Of a stretch of 64,000 nucleotides of DNA, positions 25,701-34,906 are shown in pieces. The notes beneath the pieces were generated by a model that saw only the letters and a program-made list of their open reading frames with translations, ran no database searches and was not told the DNA's origin. The stretch covers positions 1 to 64,000 of the forward strand of contig JAJTHG010000010.1 of assembly GCA_021298835.1 (NCBI GenBank), written 5' to 3'. A program made the position numbers and the translations under genes. Source of the DNA: Gemmatimonadota bacterium. Lineage in GTDB: Bacteria; Gemmatimonadota; Gemmatimonadetes; Gemmatimonadales; Gemmatimonadaceae. Numbering within the stretch: position 1 is the first letter of the stretch; each line of letters starts with the position of its first letter.

Positions 25701-26236
25701 CGCAGGCGATCCGCGAGATCGACGCGACGGCGAAGGAGCTGTTCCTCGCGACGTTCGTGCAGGTGCGCGAGCACTTCCGCCAGATCTTCATGACGCTCTT
25801 CGGCGGCGGCGAGTGCGACCTGCGGCTGGAGAAGCCCGAGACGCCGCTCGAGGGCGACATCGAGGTGCACGCCAGCCCGCGGGGGAAGAAGACGCAGCGC
25901 ATCCACCTGCTGTCGTCGGGCGAGCGGGCGCTCGTCGCGCTGTCGCTGCTCTTCGGCATCTTCCTGACCAAGCCGAGCCCCTTCTGCCTGCTCGACGAGG
26001 TGGACGCGCCGCTCGACGACCAGAACATCGGGCGCTTCGTGCGGATGCTCAACCAATTCAAGTCGAACACGCAGTTCATCGTCATCACGCACAACCCGCG
26101 CACGACGACCGAGGCCGCCGACGCGGCGTACGGCGTGACGATGCAGGAACCAGGCGTCTCGTCGGTGGTGAGCGTGCGGCTGCGGGGCAACGCGGTGGAG
26201 GAGGCGATCGCGGGGAAGGTGGCGGTTGGGGCGTAG
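22730..26236 (+). CDS. smc: chromosome segregation protein SMC
   Basis: 1168 residues, full length for bacterial SMC. Walker A GPNGCGKSN at 31-39, long Ala/Glu/Arg coiled coils, a hinge around residues 510-640 (GAVLGPVTDFV, FLGNTMHAVVVRDRAVADAV), second coil, then signature LLSSGERALVALSLLF and Walker B PFCLLDEVDAPLDD. It organises and segregates the chromosome with ScpA/ScpB, which are not here. The GTG start directly follows the previous TAG stop with no gap. The coils are extreme in alanine, a result of the high GC. Confidence 0.97.
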   Translation: MRLTKLELIGFKSFADATDLVFEQGVTAIVGPNGCGKSNVSDAVRWVLGEQRARLLRGAKMEEVIFQGSSARRPVNVAEVSLHFSNDEGILPVPFKEVVITRRLSRSGESEYFLNRAPCRLRDIHDLVRGTGLGADSGVVIESKMIDALLSDRPDERRELFEEAAGVGLYRDRRRSTERRLEETSLDLQRLDDLITEVQSQVRSLARQRKRAERAQELTQRRFGVELTLASREMAAWADELARMERTVADLKAQAPQAEQGVREAEAARDAAHGARAAAEAGRGEWARLVAEQRAQVATLQGEIAVTEERQRNAAERRQRADVERQEREAAGQLVQQDKAQAEGERADAEAALAGAREVLTERTGGEEAARAALARSRAAVDLAERALRQLDDQRRQLEAARDGAERERGELAERLAGLETEQVSLADALASAQREQAMAADGLATAQTALAAAAAERDAAAGTLKGARERDAVARAELARAEEASAQVTAKAHALAALERDRVGLAPGAQQLLMVRERFGDGAVLGPVTDFVTAAPDAAALVERFLGNTMHAVVVRDRAVADAVRAWHAEARPGPLLLLPLDAAAEVSDEDGSLAGQVSIAETIRAWGRALLGRVRALDGGRAFVDARGAVWLPGETAGPGPLQRRAELTALQEAAASAAAARDAAAAMAALEREAVLAAEGHLRQASDAWEAAQLEARRAEGRRLEAERDVQRAQRVVQEAAQTAARLRQRDTDLAQTVATKSAEAEALVVSSGERTLALEEARGAVAAAEQAQDAAREARTQAQVAEAQADARLQVARDRARRLSQEAEATIARLAQLSLELDSLHQNDGALGLQLESWRADLAVRRESLASAEARLAEAELAVQQADAAVTAADHALDAARRGAGQASEALFHAELRHTELSGRRAAIRERLETEWRKPMEDLFAGFEPLASEDAELKAEAEQLRGQLEQLGPVNPLAIEEHEEEVKRLDFLTRQRDDLHEARQSLTQAIREIDATAKELFLATFVQVREHFRQIFMTLFGGGECDLRLEKPETPLEGDIEVHASPRGKKTQRIHLLSSGERALVALSLLFGIFLTKPSPFCLLDEVDAPLDDQNIGRFVRMLNQFKSNTQFIVITHNPRTTTEAADAAYGVTMQEPGVSSVVSVRLRGNAVEEAIAGKVAVGA

Positions 26237-26254
26237 GCGACGGCCGACGGCCCC

Positions 26255-27025
26255 GTGATCGTCACCGTCCTCGGCAGCGGCGCCGCCGCCCCCAGCGCCA
26301 CCCGCGTCCAGGCCGGCGTCCTCGTCGAGGCCGGCGCCGTCCGGCTCCTCGTGGACTGCGGGGCCGGCGTCGTCCACCGCATGGCGACCCTCGGCGTGGA
26401 CTGGTCCGGCCTCACCCACATCGCGCTCACGCACTTCCACGCCGACCACCTGAGCGACCTCGTCACGCTGTTCGTGGCGTGGCGGTACGGGCAACTGCCG
26501 CCCCGCAGCGCCCCGCTCACCCTCTTCGGCCCGCCCGGCACCCTCGGCGTGCTCGGCCGGCTCGCCGCGGCGTTCGACGTGGACGTCACGGCGTACGGCT
26601 TCCCGGTGACCGCCATCGAACTGCCGCGGCGGGGCACCGTGCCGCTCGGCGGCGGGGTCACGCTCGCCAGCCACCCGGTGCCCCATACGCCGGAGAGCGT
26701 GGCATATTCCGTGTCCGACGGCGTGCACCGGCTGGTCGTGAGCGGGGACACGCCCGAGGACGAGGCCTTCGCCGACTGGGCGGCGGGCTGCGACGTGCTG
26801 CTCCTCGAGTGTTCCCTGCCCGAGTCAATGGCGGTGGCGTCGCACCTCACCCCCGAGGGCGTCGGCCGCATGGCCGCCCGGGCACACCCGCGGCGCCTCG
26901 TGTGTACCCATCTGTATCCGCCGCTCGAGGGGGCCGACATTCCCGGCCTCGTCGCGCGATGGTGGTCCGGCCCGGTCATGGTGGCCCGTGACGGCACCGT
27001 GCTGGCGCTTCCAGGGAACGATTGA
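26255..27025 (+). CDS. MBL-fold hydrolase, RNase Z-like
   Basis: 256 residues. Metal-binding HFHADH ([10 protein letters not shown]; His60, His62, Asp64, His65), a later HTPES histidine, GDTPEDE and a C-terminal THLYPP histidine give a complete two-metal site. Start [17 protein letters not shown] resembles RNase Z/ElaC proteins that trim tRNA 3' ends. It is shorter than ElaC (about 305) and lacks an obvious exosite arm, so it may act on other phosphodiesters. The TGA overlaps the following aroF ATG by one base. Confidence 0.85.
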   Translation: MIVTVLGSGAAAPSATRVQAGVLVEAGAVRLLVDCGAGVVHRMATLGVDWSGLTHIALTHFHADHLSDLVTLFVAWRYGQLPPRSAPLTLFGPPGTLGVLGRLAAAFDVDVTAYGFPVTAIELPRRGTVPLGGGVTLASHPVPHTPESVAYSVSDGVHRLVVSGDTPEDEAFADWAAGCDVLLLECSLPESMAVASHLTPEGVGRMAARAHPRRLVCTHLYPPLEGADIPGLVARWWSGPVMVARDGTVLALPGND

Positions 27026-28068
27026 TGCTCGTGATGATGCGGCGGGACGCGACCGCCGGGCAGGTACAGGCCGTCTGCGACGCCATCTCGGCGATGGGGT
27101 TCACCCCCCTGCCGCTGCCGGGCACCGTGCGCACGGCGGTCGGACTCGTCGGCGACGACGGGCAGGCCGACGGGACGCACATCGAGGCGATGGCCGGCGT
27201 CGCCTCGGTGCTCTACGACTCGAAGCCCTACCGGCAGGCGTCGCGCGAGTGGAAGCCCGAGAAGACGATCGTCACGCTCGCGACCGGCGTGTCGTTCGGC
27301 GGCGACGAGATCCCGATCATCGCCGGCCCGTGCTCGGTCGAGAGCGAGGCGCAGATCGTCGCCGCCGCGCGACTCGTGAAGCAGGCGGGGGCAGTGGCGC
27401 TGCGGGGCGGGGCGTACAAGCCGCGCACCTCACCGTACGCCTTTCAGGGGCTCGGCGCGCCGGCGCTCGAGATGCTCGCGATCGCGCGGGCCGAGACGGG
27501 GCTGGCAATCGTCACCGAGGCGCTCGACGAGGCCGGCGCCGAGCGCGTCGCCGAGGTGGCCGACATGGTGCAGGTGGGGGCGCGCAACATGCAGAACTAC
27601 GCGCTGCTCCGCCTCGTCGGGCGGCTGGGCAAGCCGGTGCTGCTCAAGCGCGGCATGAGCGCGACGATCACCGAGTTGCTGCTCGCGGCCGAGTACGTCC
27701 TGAACGAGGGCAACGGACAGGTCGTCCTGTGCGAGCGCGGGATCCGCGGCTTCGACGGCGCCACGCGCAACGTCTTCGACGTCAGCGCCATCCCGCTGGT
27801 GCAGAAGCAATCGCACCTCCCGATGGCGGCCGACCCGAGCCACGGCGTGGGCGTGCGCGACCTCGTCCCCGCGGCCGCCCGCGCTGCGGTGGCGGCCGGC
27901 GCCGATGCGCTGCTGATCGAGGTGCACCCGGAGCCGGACCGGGCGAAGTCCGACGGCGTCCAGACCCTCGGGCCCGAGGCCTTCACCAAGCTCGTCGCCG
28001 ATCTGCGCGTGATCGCGGAGGCCACCGGCCGCTCGATCGCCGGCCTGCCGGCAGCCGCGTCCCGCTGA
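27025..28068 (+). CDS. aroF: 3-deoxy-7-phosphoheptulonate synthase with N-terminal regulatory domain
   Basis: 347 residues. First step of the shikimate pathway from PEP and erythrose 4-phosphate. The N-terminal ferredoxin-like domain (about 1-75, [19 protein letters not shown]) is that of Thermotoga-type DAHP synthases, where it mediates feedback control. Barrel motifs: [64 protein letters not shown] and [13 protein letters not shown] 27025 chosen; TTG 27022 is directly adjacent. Confidence 0.95.
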   Translation: MLVMMRRDATAGQVQAVCDAISAMGFTPLPLPGTVRTAVGLVGDDGQADGTHIEAMAGVASVLYDSKPYRQASREWKPEKTIVTLATGVSFGGDEIPIIAGPCSVESEAQIVAAARLVKQAGAVALRGGAYKPRTSPYAFQGLGAPALEMLAIARAETGLAIVTEALDEAGAERVAEVADMVQVGARNMQNYALLRLVGRLGKPVLLKRGMSATITELLLAAEYVLNEGNGQVVLCERGIRGFDGATRNVFDVSAIPLVQKQSHLPMAADPSHGVGVRDLVPAAARAAVAAGADALLIEVHPEPDRAKSDGVQTLGPEAFTKLVADLRVIAEATGRSIAGLPAAASR

Positions 28069-28087
28069 CGGAGGGGGAACGTCCTGC

Positions 28088-28780
28088 ATGATGTCCGCGC
28101 CGCCCCGCCCTGCATCGGCCCTGTCCGTCGCCGCGCTCGCGCTGCTCGCCCTGGCGTCACCGCTGCGGGGCCAGACGAAGGCCGACTCCGTCCTCGACCG
28201 CGCCGTGAAGGCCCACGGCAGTGTCGGCACCCTGCGCGCCACGTTCGAGCAGGTGCTCACGAACCCGCTCACCGGTTCCGAGGTGAAGGCGCGCGGCGAA
28301 CTGCAGCAGCAGCCGCCGCGCTACCTGAGCATCGTCTTCACCGAGCCCAAGGGAGACCGCATCGTCGCCGACGGGCAGTCGCTGTGGGTCTCGGCACCAA
28401 GCGCCCTGCCCGGGCAGGTGCTGCGGCTGCCCCTTGGTGCCGCCGGCCCCGGCCTGGGCGGCATCGACGTGCTCGGCCAGTTCTTCGAGCAGCCGCGGGT
28501 CCGCTACGCGATCACGCCCCTCGGCCCCGCGCAGGTGGACGGCCGCGCGACCTTCGCGCTCAAGCTCGTGCCGAAGGGGGGCGACTCGCCATTCACGCAG
28601 GCGACGGTGTGGCTCGACGACGCCACCGGCCTCGCGCGGCAGTTCGAGACGACCGACCCGAACGGCATCGTGCGCCGGGTGCGCCTGCTCACGCTCCGGC
28701 CGGGGGCGAAGCTCGACGACGGGATCTTCCGCTTCGTCCCGCCGAAGGGAGCGCGGATCATCGAGCGGCCGGGCATGTAG
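28088..28780 (+). CDS. lolA: LolA-like outer-membrane lipoprotein carrier
   Basis: 230 residues. Signal peptide (1-29, ending PLRGQ) then a LolA-type half-barrel: LRATFEQVLTNPLTGSEVKARGELQQQPPRYLSI, DGQSLWVSAPSALPGQVLRLPL and a C-terminal IFRFVPPKGARIIE. It would shuttle lipoproteins from LolCDE across the periplasm. Fits the several lipoproteins in this window. It follows aroF by 19 bases. Confidence 0.87.
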   Translation: MMSAPPRPASALSVAALALLALASPLRGQTKADSVLDRAVKAHGSVGTLRATFEQVLTNPLTGSEVKARGELQQQPPRYLSIVFTEPKGDRIVADGQSLWVSAPSALPGQVLRLPLGAAGPGLGGIDVLGQFFEQPRVRYAITPLGPAQVDGRATFALKLVPKGGDSPFTQATVWLDDATGLARQFETTDPNGIVRRVRLLTLRPGAKLDDGIFRFVPPKGARIIERPGM

Positions 28781-28798
28781 GCGCCGCACGGTCCCGAG

Positions 28799-28826
28799 TT
28801 GACATTGCCCTCGGCGCGGCTAGCGT
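28799..28826 (+). promoter_or_regulatory. promoter for the MHS transporter
   Basis: TTGACA (28799-28804), 16-base spacer, TAGCGT (28821-28826). An ATG at 28835 opens a six-codon frame (MPTARP) whose TGA overlaps the transporter GTG. Confidence 0.6.
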
Positions 28827-28851
28827 CCGCCCGCATGCCCACCGCCCGCCC

Positions 28852-30219
28852 GTGACGACCGGCCCCGACGCGACCGCCTCCGTCAGCGCCGCCACGCTCG
28901 CCGTCGAACAGCGCGCCGAGCAATCGATCTGGCGGGTGATCGTCGCCGCCTCGGCGGGGACCCTGATCGAGTGGTACGACTTCTTCGTGTTCGGGGCCCT
29001 GGCCGGGATCGTGGCCGACGAGTTCTACCCGGCAGGCAACGCCACGGCGAACTTCCTCAAGGCGCTGGCGACCTTCGGGGCTGGCTTCGCGGTGCGGCCG
29101 CTCGGTGCGCTGTTCTTCGGCCGCATCGGCGACATGGTGGGGCGCAAGTACACCTTCCTGGTGACACTGCTGCTGATGGGGAGCGCGACGGCGGCGATCG
29201 GGCTCATCCCCACCTACGCGCAGATCGGCCTCGCCGCGCCGGTGCTGCTGGTGGTGTGCCGTCTGCTGCAGGGGCTGGCGCTGGGCGGCGAGTACGGCGG
29301 CGCGGCGGTGTACGTCGCCGAATACGCGCCGGACGGCCGGCGCGGGTTCTACACGAGCTTCATCCAGACGACCGCCTCGCTCGGGCTGCTGGTGTCGCTG
29401 CTCGTGGTGCTCGGTACGCGGTCGATCCTCGGCGAGGAGGCGTTCCGGGCGTGGGGCTGGCGCGTGCCGTTCCTGCTGTCGGTGGTGCTGATCGCGGTCT
29501 CGTACCAGATCCGCCGCCGGATGCACGAGTCGCCGCTGTTCGCCGCGCTCAAGGCGAAGGGGAAGACCTCGACGGCGCCGATCCGCGACGCGTTCCGCAC
29601 GGCGGAGCAGTGGAAGACCTTCTTCGTGGTGCTCTTCGGGATCACCGCCGGCCAGGCGGTGGTGTTCTACACGAGCCAGTTCTACGCGCAGATCTTCCTC
29701 GAGAAGACGCTCAAGGTCCCGGCGGCGACGGCGAACCTCGTCGTCGCGGGGGCGATCGTCGCGGCCACGCCGTTCTTCGTGGTGTTCGGGGCACTCTCCG
29801 ACCGGATCGGCCGCAAGAAGATCATGCTGGCGGGCAATCTGCTCGCGGCGGCGCTGTGGCTGCCGATCTTCCACGCGATGGCGGCCAACGCCGACCCGGT
29901 GCGGCCGGTGGTGCTCGGCGCGCTGGTCTTTGCGCAGGTGCTGTTCGTGGCGATGACCTACGGACCGATCGCGGCGTACCTCGTGGAGGCCTTCCCCGCG
30001 CGGATCCGCTACACGTCGCTGTCGTTGCCGTACCACCTGGGCAACGGCTGGTTCGGCGGGTTCACGCCGTTCATCGCGGCGTCGGCGACGGCGGCGTCGG
30101 GCAACCGGTTCGCGGGGTTGTGGTACCCGATCGGCGTCACGCTGATGACCGTGGTCATCGGGACGCTGTTCGCGCGCGAGACGCGCGGTACGTCCACCTG
30201 GCACGAGCTGGACGAGTAG
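28852..30219 (+). CDS. MFS transporter, metabolite:H+ symporter (MHS/ProP-like) family
   Basis: 455 residues, 12 predicted membrane helices. Family signatures: GTLIEWYDFFVFG in helix 1, GRIGDMVGRKYTF between helices 2 and 3, LALGGEYGGAAVYVAEYAP in helix 4 and GALSDRIGRKKIM between helices 8 and 9. Members carry proline, betaine, citrate, alpha-ketoglutarate or shikimate with protons; substrate not predictable here. GTG 28852 is the start; no Shine-Dalgarno precedes it, only the six-codon upstream frame. Confidence 0.92.
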   Translation: MTTGPDATASVSAATLAVEQRAEQSIWRVIVAASAGTLIEWYDFFVFGALAGIVADEFYPAGNATANFLKALATFGAGFAVRPLGALFFGRIGDMVGRKYTFLVTLLLMGSATAAIGLIPTYAQIGLAAPVLLVVCRLLQGLALGGEYGGAAVYVAEYAPDGRRGFYTSFIQTTASLGLLVSLLVVLGTRSILGEEAFRAWGWRVPFLLSVVLIAVSYQIRRRMHESPLFAALKAKGKTSTAPIRDAFRTAEQWKTFFVVLFGITAGQAVVFYTSQFYAQIFLEKTLKVPAATANLVVAGAIVAATPFFVVFGALSDRIGRKKIMLAGNLLAAALWLPIFHAMAANADPVRPVVLGALVFAQVLFVAMTYGPIAAYLVEAFPARIRYTSLSLPYHLGNGWFGGFTPFIAASATAASGNRFAGLWYPIGVTLMTVVIGTLFARETRGTSTWHELDE

Positions 30220-30242
30220 CCGCCGCGCGCGCGGCCGGCGGC
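30219..30242. terminator. hairpin between convergent genes
   Basis: GCCGCCG/CGGCGGC (30219-30225, 30236-30242) form a 7-bp stem between the convergent transporter and ctpA genes. No T-tract on either strand. Confidence 0.3.
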
Positions 30243-30243
30243 G

Positions 30244-31839
30244 TCAGCGCGCGGCCGCCAGCGTCCGCGCGCGGGCGAAGAGCTGCGCGGGCAGCTCGAC
30301 CCCGCTCGCCAGCGCGATCGCGCGCTGCAGCACCGCGTCGTCGCGCGACTGCCGTTCGAACACCGCGTCGGGGCCGAACGCGAATCGCGTCACCTCGAGG
30401 CCGAGCAGCCGGTCCACGACCGGCTGGGCCGCGCGCCACGCCTCGTCGGGGACGTCGGCCCCGCGCGCGGCCATCGAGGCCCGGAGCGTGCGCCGCCACG
30501 CGTCGGTGACCGGCGCGGCGGGACTCGCCGCCTGCGGGCGCAGGGCGAGCGCCGCCGCGGCGAGGGCGTCGCGGAAGGCGGGGACTCGGCCACCGAGCGC
30601 CGCGTCGAGGCGGCGCGCCGCCTCGAGCTGCACGGTGTCGCGCACGATCACGTCCGGCACGATCGCGTCGCCGCCGAAGATGGTGCGCCCCAGCGGGGTG
30701 CGGTAGGGCACCCGCGGTGCCGCGGTGTCCGGTGCCGCGGTGTCCGGTGCGGCGGCGGCGGCGCGGGCGTCGCGGCGCGCGACCGTCCGCGAGATGCTCC
30801 GCCCGAGCGGCGTGTACCAGCGCGCGGTGGTGAGCTTGAGCGCCCCGTCGCCGAAGGGGAAGACGCTCTGCGCGCTCCCCTTGCCGAAGGTCGGCACGCC
30901 CACGACGAGCGCACGGTCGAGGTCCTGCAGCGCGCCGGCGACGATCTCGGCCGCGCTGGCGCTGCCCTCGTTGACGAGCACGACGACCGGCACGATGCCG
31001 TAGGGCCCGGTCGCCTCGGCGACGATGTCGCGCGACATCTCCGGGGCCCGTCCCTTGAGGGTGACGATCCGCTCCCCCTCGCGCAGGAAGAGCTGCGAGA
31101 CGGCCACCCCCTGCTCGAGGAGGCCGCCGGGGTTGCCGCGGAGGTCGAGCACCATCGCCCGCGCCCCCGCGCGGCGCAGCGAATCCACGGCGGCGCCCAG
31201 TTCGGCCGCGGCGGAGTCGCTGAACTCGTTGAGGTCGAGGTACCCGACGCCCGGCGCGACGACGGTCGCACGCCCGACGGCACGCACGCGGATGTCGCGC
31301 CGCTGCAGCTTGAACGCCTGTCGGCCCGGCACGCCGGGCCGCTCGATGGCGATGGTCACGATCGAGCCGGCCGCGCCGCGGATGGCCCGCACGGCCTCCT
31401 CGGTTGACCAGCCGCGGGTCGAGGCTCCCTCGATCTCCACCACGCGATCGGCAGTGCGCAGGCCGGCCGAATCGGCCGGCGTCCCGGGGATCGGCGCGAT
31501 CACCGTCGGCCAGCCGTCGCGCGTGTCCACCCGCGCGCCGATGCCCGCGTACGAGCCGGTCGCCCGCTCCGCCAACTGCCGGAAGCGCGCGGGCGGCAGG
31601 TAGGTCGTGTTCGGGTCGCCCAGTTCGTCGAGCAGGCCGTCGACCGCCCGGCGGTAGAGCGCGCTGTCGGGGATCGGGTCCACATAGCGGTCGGCGATCA
31701 GGCGCCGGACGGACTCGAAGAGCCGGGGCCCGTTGACCGCGCCGCCACCCTCGGCTCGCGCGTGACGCGCAAACCAGGCACCGCCGCCGAGGGCGACCCC
31801 ACAGGCGGCGGCCACGGTGATCGAACGCCAGCGGCTCAT
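30244..31839 (-). CDS. ctpA: C-terminal processing peptidase (S41 family)
   Basis: 531 residues. Signal anchor at 5-30, a helical N-domain, PDZ (about 95-180, YAGIGARVDTRDGWPTVIAPIPGTPADSAGL) and S41 catalytic core with Ser293 in NEGSASAAEI and Lys320 in TFGKGSAQ. A long C-terminal region (about 400-531) includes a duplicated PDTAAPDTAAP linker. Degrades or trims periplasmic proteins. Last gene of the rpmE-prfA-prmC-ylbF-tmk-ctpA run; ATGA overlap with tmk. Confidence 0.94.
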   Translation of the reverse strand: MSRWRSITVAAACGVALGGGAWFARHARAEGGGAVNGPRLFESVRRLIADRYVDPIPDSALYRRAVDGLLDELGDPNTTYLPPARFRQLAERATGSYAGIGARVDTRDGWPTVIAPIPGTPADSAGLRTADRVVEIEGASTRGWSTEEAVRAIRGAAGSIVTIAIERPGVPGRQAFKLQRRDIRVRAVGRATVVAPGVGYLDLNEFSDSAAAELGAAVDSLRRAGARAMVLDLRGNPGGLLEQGVAVSQLFLREGERIVTLKGRAPEMSRDIVAEATGPYGIVPVVVLVNEGSASAAEIVAGALQDLDRALVVGVPTFGKGSAQSVFPFGDGALKLTTARWYTPLGRSISRTVARRDARAAAAAPDTAAPDTAAPRVPYRTPLGRTIFGGDAIVPDVIVRDTVQLEAARRLDAALGGRVPAFRDALAAAALALRPQAASPAAPVTDAWRRTLRASMAARGADVPDEAWRAAQPVVDRLLGLEVTRFAFGPDAVFERQSRDDAVLQRAIALASGVELPAQLFARARTLAAAR

Positions 31840-32513
31840 TCCGCATGCTCCGCCACGCCGAGGACCGGCCCGAGCGCGGGCACGTGCGCGGCGACGGCGC
31901 GGGCGACGCGCCCTTCGACCTCGTCCGGCGCGCCGGTGGCTTCGACACGCACGATCGGCCCCGTCTCGGGGTGGGTGGCCTGCCAGTCGGGGGTGAGCGC
32001 GGCGGCGAAGGCCGCCGCGACGCGCGCGTGGAACGCGTCTCCGGCACCCTCGAGGCGGTCGGTGGCCCCGCGTCGGCCGGCCCGCGCGAGGCCATCGGTC
32101 ACCGGGAAGTCGAGCACGCAGGTCACGTCGGGACGAACGCCGCCGACGGCGAGCCGGTTCGCATCGCGGATCCGGTCGCGGTCGAGCCCGCGCCCGGCGA
32201 TCTGGTAGGCGTAGGAGCTGAGGAAGAAGCGATCGAGCACGACGACCTCGCCGCGCGCGAGCGCGGGGACGATGACGCGCGCGACGAGCTGCGCGCGCGA
32301 CGCGAAGAAGAGCAGGGCCTCGGCCTCCGGGGCGACATCGCCGTCCGGATCGAGCAGGAGGGCGCGGACGGCGTCGCCCAGCGCGGTGCCGCCGGGTTCG
32401 CGGCAGGACTGCGCCGTGCGCCCGCCGGCGCGCAGGCGCGCGACGAGCCGGGCGACCTGCGTGGTCTTGCCCGCCCCTTCGACGCCTTCGAGGACGACGA
32501 GGGCCCCGGCCAC
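31836..32513 (-). CDS. tmk: thymidylate kinase
   Basis: 225 residues. P-loop VVLEGVEGAGKTTQ, CREPGGTALGDAVRALLL, LDRFFLSSYAYQIAGRGLD and the lid region DRLEGAGDAFHARV identify dTMP kinase. GTG start at 32511-32513, 7 bases after ylbF. Length is slightly above the usual 205-215. Confidence 0.95.
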   Translation of the reverse strand: MAGALVVLEGVEGAGKTTQVARLVARLRAGGRTAQSCREPGGTALGDAVRALLLDPDGDVAPEAEALLFFASRAQLVARVIVPALARGEVVVLDRFFLSSYAYQIAGRGLDRDRIRDANRLAVGGVRPDVTCVLDFPVTDGLARAGRRGATDRLEGAGDAFHARVAAAFAAALTPDWQATHPETGPIVRVEATGAPDEVEGRVARAVAAHVPALGPVLGVAEHAE

Positions 32514-32520
32514 GGCGCGG

Positions 32521-32874
32521 TCAGCCGAGCAGGACGATCGAGCTCTGCGCCCCGGCGCGGATCCCCTCGGAGATCCACGAGTTCACCTGCAGCATCAGCT
32601 TGTCGAAGTTCTCCTGCGCGGCGATGGCCCGCTGGTAGGCCATGTTGCCCTGCACCGCCTGCAGGAGCCGGTCGAGCTGCTGCTCCATCTCGGGGGTGGG
32701 CCGTTCGCCCCGTTCGATCATCCCCTGCGCCTGTTCGCGGAGCTGCTCGATCGCCTGGAGCGCCTGCACCGCGGTGGCGTCGCCGTTGAGCGCCTCGGCG
32801 GTGGCCTTGACCGCCTTGTACTCGGCGCTCTGGCCGATGAGACGTCCGAGGTCCTTCGCCTTGTCTTCGATCAT
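32521..32874 (-). CDS. YlbF/YmcA family protein
   Basis: 117 residues, almost entirely helical: AKDLGRLIGQSAEYKAVKATAEALN, then EQAQGMIERGERPTPEMEQQLDRLLQAVQGN and AIAAQENFDKLMLQVNSWISEGI. This is the Com_YlbF pattern. In Bacillus YlbF and YmcA partner with RNase Y to control mRNA decay; here the partner is unknown. Overlaps the prmC stop by ATGA. Confidence 0.85.
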   Translation of the reverse strand: MIEDKAKDLGRLIGQSAEYKAVKATAEALNGDATAVQALQAIEQLREQAQGMIERGERPTPEMEQQLDRLLQAVQGNMAYQRAIAAQENFDKLMLQVNSWISEGIRAGAQSSIVLLG

Positions 32875-33821
32875 CGTCCGTCTCCGGGGTCGGTGGCCGC
32901 GGCCGCCGGGTCGGCGGGCCGCGTGGCAAGCACAAATCTGTCGCGCCCGGCGAGGTCCTGCACGACCTCGGCGTCGGTGAAGCCGGCGGCGCGTGCGAGG
33001 GCCGCGGCGCGGTCGGCGCGGCGGCTATCCACCTCGAGGGCGAGGAGGCCGCCGGGAACGAGCACGTCCATCGCGCCGGCGACGAGGCCGGCGATGACGG
33101 CCATCCCCTCGTCCCCGGCGAAGAGCGCCTGGGCGGGCTCCCAGTCGCGCACCGAGGCGGGGAGGTCGCGCGCCTCGTCGTAGGCGATGTAGGGCGGATT
33201 CGACACGAGGACCGACAGCCGTTCCCCTGCCAGCGGCGCCAGCAGGGCCCCGTGGCGCCATTCGACGCGGGCGCGGAGCTCGCCGGCGAGGGCGGCCCCG
33301 TTGAGTCCCGCGACGTCGAGGGCATCCTGCGAGACGTCGGTGGCGACGATGCGCTCGAAGCCCCCCTCGGCGGCGAGCGCGAGGGCGATCGCCCCACTGC
33401 CGGTGCCGACATCGGCGGCGACGCCGCGCCCGCCCCCGGTGCGGCGCAGGACCTCCTCGACGAGCTGCTCGGTCTCGGGGCGCGGGATGAGCACACGCTC
33501 GTCCACAGCGAGCGTCAGGTGCCGGAACGGGGCGCGTCCGACGGCGTAGGCGAACGGCGCCCCGCGGGCGCGGCGGGCGGCCGCGGCGCGCGCGTGCGCC
33601 ACGACGCGGGCGGGGAGGAGCGCCTCGGCATTGAGCGTCGGCCAGAAGCGCGGCTCCTCGCAGCAGGCGGCGACGAGGTCGCGGGCCTCCTGCCGCGCGG
33701 TGTCGAGGCCGGCGGCCGCGAGGGTCGCGGCGACGGCAGCGACGAGATCGCCGCAGCGGAGCGAGCCGGCGTCGCCGTCGGTGGCGAGGCGGGTCCACTC
33801 GAGCAGGGACTCGTCGCTCAC
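32871..33821 (-). CDS. prmC: release factor glutamine methyltransferase
   Basis: 316 residues. PrmC methylates the GGQ glutamine of release factors 1 and 2. N-terminal helical domain, then [16 protein letters not shown] loop [15 protein letters not shown] and catalytic [12 protein letters not shown] start overlaps the prfA stop (GTGA), so the modifier is coupled to its substrate gene. Confidence 0.95.
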   Translation of the reverse strand: MSDESLLEWTRLATDGDAGSLRCGDLVAAVAATLAAAGLDTARQEARDLVAACCEEPRFWPTLNAEALLPARVVAHARAAAARRARGAPFAYAVGRAPFRHLTLAVDERVLIPRPETEQLVEEVLRRTGGGRGVAADVGTGSGAIALALAAEGGFERIVATDVSQDALDVAGLNGAALAGELRARVEWRHGALLAPLAGERLSVLVSNPPYIAYDEARDLPASVRDWEPAQALFAGDEGMAVIAGLVAGAMDVLVPGGLLALEVDSRRADRAAALARAAGFTDAEVVQDLAGRDRFVLATRPADPAAAATDPGDGR

Positions 33822-34888
33822 GCGTCCTCGAGCCGCTCGTTGAGGTCGGCGAGGCGCAGGGCGGCGAAGAGGTCGTCGAGGCGGCCCTCCATCACCTGGG
33901 GCAGGTCGTGCGCCGTGTAGTTGATGCGGTGGTCCGTCACGCGGTTCTGCGGGAAGTTGTACGTGCGGATCTTCGCCGAGCGGTCGCCGGTGGAGACGGC
34001 GCTGCGGCGCAGGCGCGAGCGCTCGGCTTCCTGCTCGGCGAGGCGCAGGTCGAAGAGGCGCGAGCGGAGCACCTCCATGGCCCTCGCCTTGTTCTGGAGC
34101 TGCGAGCGCTGGTCCTGCTGCGTGACGACGATGCCGGTCGGGAGGTGGGTGATGCGCACGGCCGAGTCGGTCGTGTTGACGCCCTGCCCGCCGGGGCCGG
34201 ACGCGCGGTAGACGTCCACGCGGAGGTCCTTCTCGTCGATGGAGACGTCCACGTCCTCGGCCTCGGGAAGCACGGCCACGGTGGCCGCCGAGGTGTGGAT
34301 GCGGCCGGCGGACTCGGTGGCCGGGACGCGCTGCACACGATGCACACCGGCCTCGCGGCGGAAGGCGCCAAAGGCCCCGGCGCCCTCGACCTTGAAGGCC
34401 ACCTCGCGCACGCCGCCGAGCGTGCTGTCGGAACCGGAGAGGAGCGCGACGCGCCAACCGCCGTGGCGCTCGATGTAGCGCGTGTACATGCGCCACAGGT
34501 CGTGGGCGAACAGCGCGGCCTCGTCACCGCCGGTGCCGGCGCGGATCTCGACGATTGCGGCGCGATCGTCGAGCGGATCGGGGGGCACGAGCAGGGGCTT
34601 GAGCTCTTCTTCGAGGCGCGCCTGTTCGGCCTCGACGCGGGTGACCTCGGCGCGCGCCTCGGCGGCGAGCTCGGGGTCGGGAACGACGACGAGCTCGCGC
34701 GCCTGCGCGAGCTCGTCGTCGAGGCGCTCGAGGCGCCGGGCGCGATCCACGATCGCGGAGAGCCGCTGGTGGTCGCGCCCCAGCGCCGCGAGTCGTCGGG
34801 AGTCCCTGGCCGTGTCCGGGTCGAGGAGTCGCTGCTCGACGTCGGCCGCCTGCGCGACGGCGGCGGCCAGCTTCTGGCGAATGCGCAG
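33818..34888 (-). CDS. prfA: peptide chain release factor 1, non-canonical start
   Basis: 356 residues if begun at CTG 34888. GGQ motif in [24 protein letters not shown]; PxT-region [11 protein letters not shown]; domain 2/3 features [13 protein letters not shown] and [23 protein letters not shown]1 reads UAA and UAG. The first ATG, GTG or TTG in frame is GTG 34750, which would cut the N-terminal helical domain. The codons upstream ([20 protein letters not shown]...) align with the usual RF1 start, and an in-frame rpmE stop at 34907 bounds it. So the start is probably CTG 34888 or ATT 34882. Confidence 0.9.
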   Translation of the reverse strand: MRIRQKLAAAVAQAADVEQRLLDPDTARDSRRLAALGRDHQRLSAIVDRARRLERLDDELAQARELVVVPDPELAAEARAEVTRVEAEQARLEEELKPLLVPPDPLDDRAAIVEIRAGTGGDEAALFAHDLWRMYTRYIERHGGWRVALLSGSDSTLGGVREVAFKVEGAGAFGAFRREAGVHRVQRVPATESAGRIHTSAATVAVLPEAEDVDVSIDEKDLRVDVYRASGPGGQGVNTTDSAVRITHLPTGIVVTQQDQRSQLQNKARAMEVLRSRLFDLRLAEQEAERSRLRRSAVSTGDRSAKIRTYNFPQNRVTDHRINYTAHDLPQVMEGRLDDLFAALRLADLNERLEDA

Positions 34889-34906
34889 AGACGGCTCGGC
34901 CGGCGA

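Noticed and set aside
21461-26728. 1755-codon minus-strand open frame opposite smc
   Set aside because: Arg/His/Gly/Leu-rich antisense composition with no domains; smc on the plus strand explains the region fully. Long shadow frames are expected at this GC content.
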